From assembly GCF_048569485.1 (NCBI RefSeq), contig NC_134360.1:204597692-204661691 (forward strand): DNA of 64,000 nt. The letters run 5' to 3'. Position 1 is the stretch's first letter, and each line of letters starts with the position of its first letter. The notes under the pieces were generated by a model. The model was not told the origin of the DNA and did not search any database. It saw only the letters and a program-made list of their open reading frames with translations. Position numbers and translations under genes: made by a program. This document shows, in pieces, positions 45,301 through 55,300 of this stretch. Origin of the DNA: Anomaloglossus baeobatrachus. Taxonomy: Eukaryota > Chordata > Amphibia > Anura > Aromobatidae.

Positions 45301-48300
45301 AGCTCCGGGAATGTCACACGCATCCCAGAGTCACGGCTCTGCACAGACGTCAGTCCCAGACAGCCTAGGCGGGCTCACTATGAGCGGCCCTCGGTTTCAT
45401 CAGGGTCCTAGCAGAAGGACTCTCTGTGTAATGAGGCGGAAGTAGCGGCTCAGGATTCTGATCCTGAGACCGCTCTCAATCTGGATACACCTAATGGTGA
45501 CGCCATAGTGAATAATCTTATAGCGTCCATCAATAGAATGTTGGTTATTTCTCACCCAGCTCCTCCAGTGGAGGAGTCAGCTTCACGTATTTTTCTGGAC
45601 CACTCTGCCTTCAGAGAGGCAGTCCAGGAACACCACACTTATCCAGATATGCGCTTCTCCAAACGGCTTAGGATACACGTTATCCCTGCCCCCTGACGTG
45701 GTCAAGGACTGGACCCAGTGTCCCAAGCGGCATCCTCCAATCTCCAGGCTTGTAGCTAGATCCATAGTTGCAGTGGGAGATGGAGCTGCACTTAAAGATG
45801 CCACTGACAGACAGATGGTTCTCTGGTCTAAATCCATCTATGAGGCTGTCGGCGCACCGTTGGCTCCAGCATTCTCACCCTTGGGGCACTCCAAGCTATT
45901 TCAGCTTGTCTTACACAGATTGACACGGTTACGCGTACATCTGTGCCGCAGGTGGCATCCTTAACCTCTCAAATGTCTGCATTTGTTTCTTACGCGATTC
46001 AGGTTGCCCTAGACTCTGCGAACCGTGCGGCAGTAGCCTCCGCTACTCCGTGTTTTTAAGCAGAGCCTGGTCTGCTCGTTAAGTGAATGGAAGGCAGATT
46101 CTGCTTCCAAAAAAGGGTGCTTAACCAGTTGCCTTTTTCTGCTGACCGACTGTTTGGTGAGCGTTTGGATGTAACCATTAAACAGTCCAGGGGTAAGGAT
46201 TCATCCTTTCCTCAGCCCGGACACAACAAACCCCAACAGAGCAGGAGGCAGTCGGGGTTTCGGTCTTTTCGAGGCTCGGGCAGGTCCCTTTTTTCCTCGT
46301 CCAATGTGGACTCAAAAGGATCAGAGGAGCTCAGATTCTTGGCGGGCTCAGTCACGCCCAAAAAAGAGACAGTCTGAAAACCCGCTTCCAAGGCGGCTTC
46401 CTCATGACTTGCGGCCTCCTCTCTCCGCATCCTCGGTCGGTAGCAGGCTCTCCCGCCTTGGCGATATTTAGCTGCCATAGGTCAATGACCGTTGGGTGTG
46501 AGACATTCTGTCTCACGGGTACAGGATAGAGCTCACTTCTCGTCCTCCAACTCGATTCTTCAGAACTTCTCCACCTCCCGGCCGAGCCGCTGCTCTTCTG
46601 CAAACAGGGTGCACTCTATAGGCAGAAAGAGTGATGACCCCCGTTCCTCTTCAGGAACAAGGTCACGGTTTTTACCCCAAATTATTTGCGGTGCCTATAA
46701 GAACGGGCCGTTCCGTCCCGTTCTGGATCTAAAACTGCTCAGCAAGCTCGTGGACACCAGGCGGTTCCGGATGGAATCCCTCCGCCATGTCATCGCCTCA
46801 ATGTCCCAAGGAGATTTCCTAGCATCATTAGGCATCAAGGATGCTTATCCACACGTGCCGATTGATCCAGAGCACTAGCGTTTCTACGCTTCGTTATAGG
46901 AGACGAACACCTTCTGTTCGTAGCTCTACCTTCCGGCTAGCGACAGTCCCACTGGTCTTCGCCAAGGTCAGGGCAGCAGTAGTCACAGTCCTGCACTCTC
47001 AGGGTCACTCTGTGATCCCATATTTAGACGATCTACTTGTCAAGGCACTCTCTTAGGAAACATGCCGACACTGCCCGAACGTTGCGCTGGAGACTCTCTA
47101 GAGTTTTGGGTGGATCATCAACTTTTTAAAGTCAGATCCGACCCCGACCCTATCGCTAACATATCTAGGCATGGAGTTTCATACTCTCTCAGCGATAGTG
47201 AAGCTTCCGCTAGACAAACAGCATTCACTACGGGCTGCAATCTCTTCTTTAAGAACCAGTCGCACACATTAAGACGCCTCATGCACTTCCTACGTTAGAT
47301 GGTAGCAATGGAGGCAGTTCTTTTCGCGCAGTTTCATCTGCGTCCACTACAATGTGACATTCTCCGCCAATGGGACGGGGAGTCGACCTCCCTCAACAGA
47401 GTCGTCTTTCTTTCTCAGGCGGCCAAGGAATCTCTACGGTGGTGGCTTCTTCCCACCTCATGGTCAAAAAGAAGGTCCTTCCTATCCCCATCCTGGGCGA
47501 TAGTTACGACAGACGCGAGTCTATCAGGGTGGGGAGCAGTTTTTCTCCACCACAGCGCTCAGGGTACGTGGACTCAGCAAGAGTCCACCCTTCAGATCAA
47601 TGTTCTTGAACACAGAGCAGTGTATCTTGCCCTACAAACCTTCCAACAGCAGCTGGAAAGCAAGCAAATCCGACTTCAGTCGGACAACTCCACAGCGGTG
47701 GCATACATCAACCACCAAGGAAGAACGCGCAACCGGCAAGCCTTCCAGGAAGTCCGGCAGGTTCTGATGTGGGTGGAAGACACGGCATCCACCATATCCA
47801 CAGTTCACATCCCAGGCGTGGAAAACTAGGAAGCTGACTTCCTAAGTCGCCGGGGTGTGGCCGAAAGGGTATGGTCTCTTCACCCGGACGGGTTTCAGGA
47901 GATCTGGCGCCGCTGACAGAGGCCGGACGTCGATCTAATGGCGTCACGGCACAACAACAATGTGCCAGCTTCATAGCACGGTTTCACAATCATCGAGCTC
48001 TGGCGGCAGACGCCTTAGTTCAGCATTGGTCGCAGTTCCAGCTACCTTATGTGCCACCTCTGGCATTGTTGCCCAGAGTGCTGCGTTAGATCAGGACCGA
48101 CTGCGGCCGCGCCATCCTCGTTGCTACAGATTGGCCGAGGATGTTGTGGTTCCCGGTTCTGTGGTGCCTCACGGTAGGCTAACCGGGGGCACTACCAGAC
48201 CAATCAGACTGGCTGTCTCAAGGGCCATTCTTCCATTTGAATTCTACGGCCCTCAACCTGATGGTGTGGCTTTGAGTCCTGGAACCTAGTGTCGTCAGGA

Positions 48301-50428
48301 TTACCTCAGGACGTGGTTGCCACCATGAGACAGGCTAGCATACCAACGTCCGCCAAGATTGACCACAGGACGTGGAAGATATTCTTATCTCGGTGCTCGG
48401 CGCAGGGTGTTTCTCCCTGGCCGGTTGCATCGTCTATGTTTCCTTCCTTCCTGCAATCTAGGTTGGAAAAAGGGTTGTCGCTCAGTTCCCTTTAGGGACA
48501 AGTCTCAGCGCTATCTGTATTTTTTCAGAAACGACTTCCTCAGGTACGCACGTTCCTACGGGGAGTTTGTCTTCTCAGCACTCCGTACAGGCGGCCGTTA
48601 GAGCCCTGGGATCTGAACAAGGTTCTAATTGCTCTCCAGATGCCGCCTTTCGAGCCTTTGAAAGAGGTCTCCCTTCCCGCTTTTCTCGGGAAGTGGCCTT
48701 CTAGTAACGGTCTCGTCTCTTAGGAGAGTTTCCGAGCTAGCAACGCTCTCATACAAATCTCCCTTCCTGGTCCTTCACCAGGACAGGGTAGTTCTGCGTC
48801 CGATTCCGGAATTTCTCCCTAAGGTGGTATCCAACTTTCATATCAATCAGGATATCACCTCACCTTCTTTGTGTCCTCGTCCAGTCCATCAATTTCAGAA
48901 GGATTTGCATCTGTTGGTTCTGGTGAGAGCACTCAGGTTCTACTTCCCGCATGGCGCTCCTGCGCCACCTGGATGCACTCTTTGTCCTTGTCGCTGGTCG
49001 GCGTAAACAGTCGCAAGCTTCTGAATCCACCCTGGCTCGGGGGATCGAGGAACCAATTCTTGAAACCTACAGTTCTACTGGGCTTCTGGTTCTCTCAAGG
49101 CTGAAGGCCCATTCTACCAGAGCCGTGGGTGCATCCTGGGCATTACGGCACCAGGCTACGGCTCAGCAGGTGTGTCAGGCACCTACCTGATTGAGTCTGC
49201 ATACTTTTACCAAGCATTTTCAGGTGCATACCTACGCTTCGGCAGACGCCAGCCTAGGTAGATAAGTCCTTCAGGCGGCGATTGCCCACCTGTAGGAAAG
49301 GGCTGTTTGACGGCCCTATCACGAGGTAACCCACCCAGGGACTGCTTTTGGACGTCCCAATTGTCTGGGTCTCCCAATTAGGAGCGAAAAAGAAGAAGGG
49401 AATTTTGTTTACTTACCGTAAATTCCTTTTCTTCTAGCTCCAATTGGGAGACCCAGCACCCGCCCTGTTTTCTCGGGGTTTTTCTGTTTTTTCGGGTACA
49501 CATGTTGTTCATGTGGTATGGTTCAGTTCTCCGATGTTTCCTCGGATTGAATTGGTCTTTAAACCAGTTATTGGCTTTCCTCCTTCTTGCTTTGGCACTA
49601 AAACTGGTGAGCCAGTGATCCCACTGGGGGTGTATAGCCAGAAGGGGAGGGGCCTTACACTTTTAAGTGTAATACTTTGTGTGGCCTCCGGAGGCAATAG
49701 CTATACACCCAATTGTCTGGGTCTCCCAATTGGAGCTAGAAGAAAAGGAATTTACGGTAAGTAAACAAAATTCCCTTCTTTCCCATGGTTTTGTCCACTA
49801 CCGGTTTTTCCCATGTTTTTTTTTTTAATGTCTTCTTTACTGTCGCTTTCCAGTTATTTTTATTCTTCATTCCATTGTATAATAAGGTAGATGCTAATGA
49901 TTTTTTTAAGCAACAATTAAGACAAAAGACAGAAAGCTTCCAACAACATCTGGGCATCTTGGGGTGGATTTTTATTTTGACCTTTTGCTTTGATTTGTAT
50001 TAAAAAAAAAAGAACATAGAAGAATGGACATGTTACTTATTTCAGCTGCTTTACATTTTTAGAAACCTAAAGTAGGTAAAAGACTTTCAAAAGCCTGAAC
50101 ATGTGCACAGCAAGTCGTTTTTACATAGTAATGCTGGTAATATGTAAGATAGTATGTTAATTGGTTTGAGCTTTTTCTGATGGGAAAACATCCCTGAGAA
50201 TTGTGCACACGATGTATTGTTCAGGCTTCTGCTGCGGAAACCGCCTGAAAAACCCACCTATCTGTAAAAGAAACTCTTGTGCTATAGGAAAAAATAATGT
50301 AATTACAGTAAATTTATATTAATTTACATTCAAAGCCTGAACTTCACTTTATATTTTTTCTTCTGATTCCTTAATAGGGACAGTATGGATGTCACCTTGA
50401 TGAAATACTTGGCACAAATGCAACACTT
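33348..50428 (+). CDS. Host gene for a small secreted protein, five exons visible, 3' end not seen
   Basis: Exons 33348-33399, 33485-33540, 33820-33876, 39870-39926 and 50378-50428 each end at a good donor (GTATGT, GTAAGA, GTAAGT, GTAAGA, GTAAGA) and begin after an AG. They stay in one frame for 91 codons. Exon 1 encodes a signal peptide (MKIIVFLVLAGLSLAAP). The mature part starts near GDSDTNPDTRWQCSF and contains three cysteines (WQC, LIC, YGC) and amphipathic helical segments, one per exon. The last four introns seen are phase 0 apart from the first (phase 1); exons 2-5 are 51-57 nt. No stop yet, so more exons lie beyond 50428 or outside the window. I do not recognise the family. A TATA box supports tissue-specific expression. 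Introns 3 (6.0 kb) and 4 (10.5 kb) are filled with transposons. Confidence 0.7.
34643..35742 (-). mobile_element. Solo-type LTR related to the cold-shock-domain family, fossil
   Basis: On the minus strand it starts TGTAGTGCCCCTGAA with the family hairpin (partner CAGGGTGCTACA) at 35742. It contains the family block GGCGTCAC near 34820-34830 and 'tatttacaggggatta' near 34790, as in the LTR at 30535. No internal region is attached. The left limit is approximate and no target duplication was proved. It sits in intron 3 of the host gene. Confidence 0.55.
36019..39572. mobile_element. Possible hAT element containing the GT-rich minisatellite
   Basis: CAGGGCCGGC at 36019 and its reverse complement GCCGGCCCTG near 39563-39572 are the style of hAT terminal repeats. 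The flanking 8-mers (CTCAATAG, CCCAGGAG) agree only in part. 36030-36650 is GC-rich with 'tcagttctgctgccccngggccg' twice (about 36098 and 36138). No transposase is seen. Confidence 0.35.
36651..39440 (+). repeat. GT-rich minisatellite, about 2.8 kb
   Basis: Units of about 35-75 bp built on 'gtatgtatgcagcagagcag' followed by a variable (TG)n-TCTG tail, with several dozen copies. Because the units lack stops in several frames, long Cys/Val/Met/Tyr open frames appear on both strands. They are not genes. The array lies in intron 3 of the host gene. Confidence 0.95.
39573..39741 (-). mobile_element. hAT-type repeat end
   Basis: On the minus strand it begins CAGGGGCGGACATACC at 39741 and runs through 'gggcctctgtgcggctgcac' (as read on plus) to a second inverted-repeat-like block GGGCCCCTGTGC near 39596. 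Non-coding fragment. Confidence 0.35.
40239..41461. mobile_element. TTAA-flanked MITE-like element
   Basis: The ends read CCCTTCACCCCC (left, after TAAT) and the complement of CCTCTTCACGAC (right, followed by TTAA at 41462). 1.22 kb, non-coding. About 330 bp near the left end recur inverted at 31746-32080. A TTAA target fits piggyBac or Kolobok (inference). Confidence 0.55.
41670..42110. mobile_element. Worn DNA-transposon-like repeat
   Basis: 'TTTTCCTGGAAATAAGCCCTAG' style ends recur: GAAATAAGCCCTAG at about 41688 and AAAATAAGCCCTAG at about 42032, with an inverted TTATTTCGGGGAAGC near 42088-42102. No protein. Mariner-like family membership is a guess. Confidence 0.35.
42327..42834. mobile_element. 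Non-autonomous hAT element with perfect 8-bp target duplication
   Basis: 508 bp, ends TAGTGATGAGCGAG and CTCGCTCATCACTA, flanked on both sides by ATGCTTTC (42319-42326, 42835-42842). It is rich in ACTCG/CGAGT inverted blocks near both ends and carries a (CA)n run at 42640-42652. This fixes the terminal-repeat type of the hATs at 13135 and 51342. Confidence 0.9.
43116..43676. mobile_element. MITE of the CTTTACAC family
   Basis: Ends GACCGCTTTACACACTAC and the complement of AGCCTGCTTTACATGCTAC, with the family's internal cggaaggaaggaggtgg and cgtcccgctcatctccgcc blocks. Non-coding, in intron 4 of the host gene. Confidence 0.75.
43841..49780 (+). mobile_element. DIRS-type tyrosine-recombinase retrotransposon, fossil
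   Basis: Inverted terminal repeats (about 43841-44010 and 49590-49780; shared block GGGTGTATAGC and (C)CTCCGGAGGC) and an internal complementary region at 49345-49447 that joins the complements of both outer ends, the hallmark of DIRS. Parts in order on the plus strand: ORF1-like region (about 44060-46400), reverse transcriptase (about 46640-47056; FRPVLDLKLL, YLDDLL), RNase H (about 47480-47830; TDASLSGWGA, LQSDNSTAV), tyrosine-recombinase region (about 48290-49200). No target duplication, as expected. Broken, with many breaks. Inserted in intron 4 of the host gene. Confidence 0.85.
49781..50377. other. Intronic DNA without a recognisable feature
   Basis: AT-rich and unique-looking, ending in the polypyrimidine tract and AG (50376-50377) before exon 5. 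Nothing else supportable. Confidence 0.4.
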
Positions 50429-51005
50429 GTAAGATAATATCGATAACATATTAAAATGAAAGAGGATCATGTGCATATTTTATATTATGTCCTACAGGGG
50501 AGCATCTAAGGAAGATTCCATTTTAGATCTTGGTTTAGTACAAATACAAAAAAGAATGGAAAAATAAATCTGGCTGGAGAAATAATATAATTAGCAAGGA
50601 ATTAAAGGTTATTTCCAGGTATTTTGCTGGGATCAGTTGGGACCAAAGTCTATCTTGAGATAGGAAAAGAGGATCAAATTGAATCTTCAATTTTTGCAAT
50701 TCTTAAACCAATAAATAGAGAGAGCATTGCATGTACAGCCACCTATGTACAATGGGACCCAATTCTCAAGAAAGTAACTTGCCTGAACCACGGTAGCCAT
50801 ATCTATAAAGTGTAGCAACTTCTGATGATAAACCATAAATATCTTAAATGAAAGATCCAGGACCCATCTAATACCTTCCCACCACACTAACAGAATATTG
50901 CAGTTCTCCTGCTATTCCTGCAATCTACTGTATTATTATAAAGGTATTGAGGTGTATACAAAAGTCCCTGCATGGAGCAAACAGAATTTTCCATCTATCT
51001 ATGTA

Positions 51006-51007
<2 letters not shown>
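50429..51007. other. DNA after exon 5, no recognisable feature
   Basis: Begins with the donor GTAAGA. No further exon could be defended here. Confidence 0.4.

Positions 51008-51043
<36 letters not shown>
51008..51043 (+). repeat. (AT)n microsatellite
   Basis: About 17 AT units directly before an LTR fragment. Confidence 0.95.
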
Positions 51044-51047
<4 letters not shown>

Positions 51048-51341
51048 CCGCCCCCGTGCCAGTAGCCGGCACTGCTCGGGTCCGGGCCTTCTGGGGTGGT
51101 GGCTCTAGGGTCTCCGGACCCGGGGGTCTCACGGACGCGCCGAATTAATAGGGTGACGTAGATGTACGGGCTAGGCCGTAGTAAGTTCGTGATGCCACCC
51201 ACTGTGTGTGGTGAGGTGGGACACCACCGCTGCTGTTATGGGGCACCCGGGGGAGATGTTGTGCAACAAGTTGTTAACCCCTCCGTGGGCAGGGATGGTG
51301 GCCCCGGGGCCCAGTGGCTTGGTGCAGGGGATAGCGACTAG
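51044..51341 (-). mobile_element. LTR fragment of the cold-shock-domain family, split by a hAT
   Basis: Plus-strand reading begins TGTGCCGCCCCCGTGCC (an LTR end) and shares blocks with the LTR at 30535-31662: 'cccgtgncagnagncgg', 'ggacccgggggtc' and the GATGCCACC/GACGCCACC block. It stops at 51341 where hAT DNA starts; the rest would lie beyond 64000. Fossil. Confidence 0.6.
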
Positions 51342-51780
51342 AGTTGAGCGCGGTTCGCGGTTCGAGGTTCTCCAGTTCGCGGCTCGAGTGATTTTGGGGG
51401 CTGTTCTAGATCGAACTAGAACTCGAGCTTTTTGCTAAAACTCGATAGTTCTAGATACGTTCGAGAACAGTTCTAGCAGCAAAAAGACCAGCTAATTACT
51501 AGATGGCTTTCCGCTGAAATAGTGTAAGTCACTCTGTGACTCACACTATTATGAAATTTCAGTGTATAGTGTGCGGGAATAGCGCATTCAGATCACTGCT
51601 GTATGGATAATGGCGATTGCCATTTTTTTTTTTTTTCTTGTCTTCCTTCCCTAAGCGCGCGCGTGTAGTGGGGCGGGCCAGCATGTCAGCCAATCCCAGA
51701 CACACACACAGCTAAGTGGACTTTTAGCCAGAGAAGCAACAGCATGTGTGATAGGATGTCCATGTCACATGTCCCTGCAT

Positions 51781-51788
51781 TATAAAAA
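51781..51788 (+). promoter_or_regulatory. TATA box, probable promoter of the hAT transposase
   Basis: TATAAAAA after 'cctgcat', about 440 bp inside the hAT end and the only good core promoter before the gene. It would give a leader crossing the tandem array. Confidence 0.45.
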
Positions 51789-52137
51789 CGAGTATATGCC
51801 CGTCCGGACGCCATTATCTCTTCTGCGTCCTTGGTGTCAGTCACCGCTGGCACAGCGCCTATCTCCGATACTGCTATGTACGCTCTATACACAGCGCTGT
51901 ACAGAATAGGGATAGCACTTTCTATCAGTCCTTTTAAGGGCTACTACCGGCAGGGTCAGAGCCATATGTGACAGGTCCGTGAAAACAGAGTTTAACAGCT
52001 ACACAAGATGACAGCGTCTGTGTAGCTAAGGTCAGGGATTTCGTCGCTGCATTTCCCCATTAGGAGGGATAGAAAGGCAGGCTTCCTTTCCTCTACCCAA
52101 AGACCCACAACCCTGCCACTGTACCCTCCTGCCCTTG

Positions 52138-52315
52138 GCACACTCAAACTCATTGTTACTAAGCCATTATACTAGCAAACACTGAGTGAACTTAGTGGCA
52201 TCCTAAACGTGGCTGTTGGACTTCTGTATTGTCCCACTAGTGCAAAGATATTTGCAGCACGTCTGCCTGCATTGCACACTCAAACTCATTGTTACTAAGC
52301 CATTATACTAGCAAA
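52138..52315 (+). repeat. Left part of the 136-bp tandem array
   Basis: One and a third units (unit starts at 52179) before the LTR element splits the array. The next unit would start at 52315, and the array resumes in phase at 61266. Confidence 0.95.
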
Positions 52316-52347
52316 TGTCGCGGGCGGAGGAGGTGACGCTGCGCTCT

Positions 52348-55300
52348 TGTCGTGGGCGGGGAGGAGGGTGTCAGCACACCGCGCTCACCCCTTCTGCTCG
52401 GGTCCGGCGGCTGCCGCTGCTCTATGGTGGCTCGAGCTGTGGGCCGGATCCCGGGGGTTCTCGAGCGGCACTCCTCGCCCGTGAGTGAAAGGGGGTTGTT
52501 TGGGTGTGGGGATTGTTTATTGTCCGTGACGCCACCCACGGTTGTGGTGATTTCACCACCGCTGCTCGATGTGGGGATCCCGGGAGTGATGGTGGGGGAG
52601 CAGCTAGTTGTTATGTTGCCCCTCCGTGGGTAGGGGTTGGTGATCCCGGGGCCCGGTGATGGGGTTAGATGTGGGATGCAGGGCCTGGTGGGCGCAGGGA
52701 CGCGGGGGCAGCGCTGTGCCTTGCGGCACGGAGGTACTCACTCAGCCAGTAACCACGACACAGTTCTCGGTAAACAAACGGCTGGTTGGACGGGTCCCTC
52801 GGATGGTTCACGGTGCTGCGGTTCCCTGCAGTTGGCGGTGATGGTCACTCTTCCCTGCACCTATGTTATGTCTATTGGTAGCGATGGATTCCCACCGGTT
52901 ACCCGCTCCCCGACTACAATCTGTGCCGGAGGAGCTCCACACTTTGCCCGCAGGCGCTGGCCCTGGGGAAACTGGTGCCTTGGCGGTGGCGGTGTCTCCC
53001 CTGTAATGGTTGAGCTGTTGCCTTCAATCGGGACTTGGTTGTTGGGGATCTACGTCCCCTTCACTGACGGATTCGGCAAATTTGGCGACTCCTAGCCTTG
53101 CCGGGGTCCGAGAGGCCCCTGCCCTGGTGCTGACTGTCCTTTGCACGCTGCTCCAGACCGCCGGGTCACCACCCGTCCGCGGTCCTTCCAGGAACCTCCA
53201 AACAGTCCCACTCCAGACAATCTCCGCCGTCTGCTGACCTTGCTGTCTCTGTCCAGGCACACAGCCTCAGACCACTTCAGGCTGTACTAAACTGCCACTT
53301 TGCACTTTCTCTACTTTCACTTCTCTGTCACTTCAGCTTTCTTCTTCAGCTCCACTACACTTCACTTCCTTCCACCTCTTCCTCCCTGGCTGAACTCCTC
53401 TCTAGCCCTCAGCTAGACTTCCATTCTCTTCAAACTCCACACTCTATCTGCCTGCTTCTTCCTGCCTCCAGGGCTATGAACTCCTTGGTGGGTGGACACC
53501 AACCGCCTGGCTCCACCGCCTGGTGTGGACATCAGCCCCTGGAAGAAGGCAACAAGGATTTCTGGTTAGCTGGTGTACCTGCAGGGAATGTGGGGTGTGT
53601 GTGTTGTTGTGACCTATGACCCCTGGCTTGCCCAGGGCGTCACATTCCCCCTTAGCAAAACGCAGACCGTCCTCGGGCTGCCCGTCCAACACCGGTTTTA
53701 TTTTCCTTTTTGTTTTCTGTAAAATAGAAAAAACGGTAACATAACAACTTAGGACATCATCCCACATCGGGAGGTTCATTCTTAAACATTACTAACGGTT
53801 TCAAACGGTTTACGGTTACGGTTTCCGCTCTCTCCCACCCAAGTAACCTGGCCCTGATGCTGCCCCTAAAACCCAGGCAGCACCCCTTGACCCACAGTCC
53901 AGCACAAGTTACCCGAGCGGGATCTGTCCTTCCCCTCCAGAGGGTAGCCACCGGTTCCTGTGGTGGCTGGGCCCCAGCCTGCTCTGCTGCGGGCCCTCCC
54001 TCCAATCTGCCTCTCCGGAGGCGGCAATTGCGGAAACGGTAACGGCAAACAACTTATTTACAAGCCACTTAACGTTTGTGGTTGCCCTGCAAGTTCACGG
54101 GCTTGTCCATGGATAGTTCCCATGCAAAACAACTTTTAAACGGTCCCCACGGGGACAACGGTGCCGGCTCCGGCCGGTTGCAAATCACTGTAGACAATCA
54201 GGTGAAGTACACGGTAATCATTTTCTTATCATTTTTCAAACTTTCAAACACAAACTCAGTGGTGGTCCCAACGGGGACTGTTGCAGAGGGCATCCGCGGC
54301 CCTTACTCCAGATATTCAGCTAGGGCAGCTCCATCCCCCTCCACCAGCACACCCAACATGCACTGACATGCCGGCTGAGACAGGGGTACCCGGTACCCAT
54401 TTTCACCGGTACCCGGGGTATGACAAACCGCTGGGGCTCCTACGTCAGGCGGGTCACCGCCAGCTGCCGCAGCCTCCTGGCCTCCAGCATCCAACACTTC
54501 AGATCCCTCGGCAGTAGCACGGAATAGCAGACCAGGCGAGTCTACACTGAGGCGCCCCATAAGTAACGGCAAGGGTGATGCATAGGCCGAGACTAGGCCG
54601 GGCCCCTCAGCCGCAGCGGCCGGTCCTGGTAGGACATAGGGACGTGGGTCACCAGTCGACTCTGCTACATCCGTTCCCTCTCCGTACATCGGGACAGCTG
54701 TAATCAGCATCTCCACCTCGTTGGTCCACTGCTCCATCATCCGGAGGATTTGTTCCTGCTGACGCTGGTGGAACTGAATCACCCGAGCCTTCATCCAGGC
54801 CACGGTTCCGGGCTCAGGGTCTGGTACAGTCTCTACTGGGACTTCAGGCACCACGCTGTTAAGGGGCCGCGGTTCTAGCGGCTCCCCTTGGTGCACTTCA
54901 GGACCGTCTTGGACGCTTGCATCCGGCTGGTCCGCCGGAGCGGCTGGGCAGGGTATCGCTACCGGTTGGGCAGGTAGCGGGCCTAATGGCGGGGCGGCAG
55001 CAACTAGCACGGGTAGCGGGGAGAGAGGCAGGGTGAGCGGAAGCCGGCCGGGCCCCTCAGCTCCAACGGCCGATCCTTCAGGAATACAGGGGCGTGGGTC
55101 GCTTACCCGCTCCTCCAACTCCTCTTCATCCTCGCGTCTCCACATAGCAGCCACCACGTCTGCCATGTCGGTCTCCCACTCCTCCAGGAGGAGTTGCATA
55201 TGTGCCTGCAGACGGTTACTCAGCGGGACGGTCCGGTCCCTCAACCACGTCGCCATGCCGGGCGCGGGGACTTCCTCGTTGGGAGTAGGGTGGTACATCT

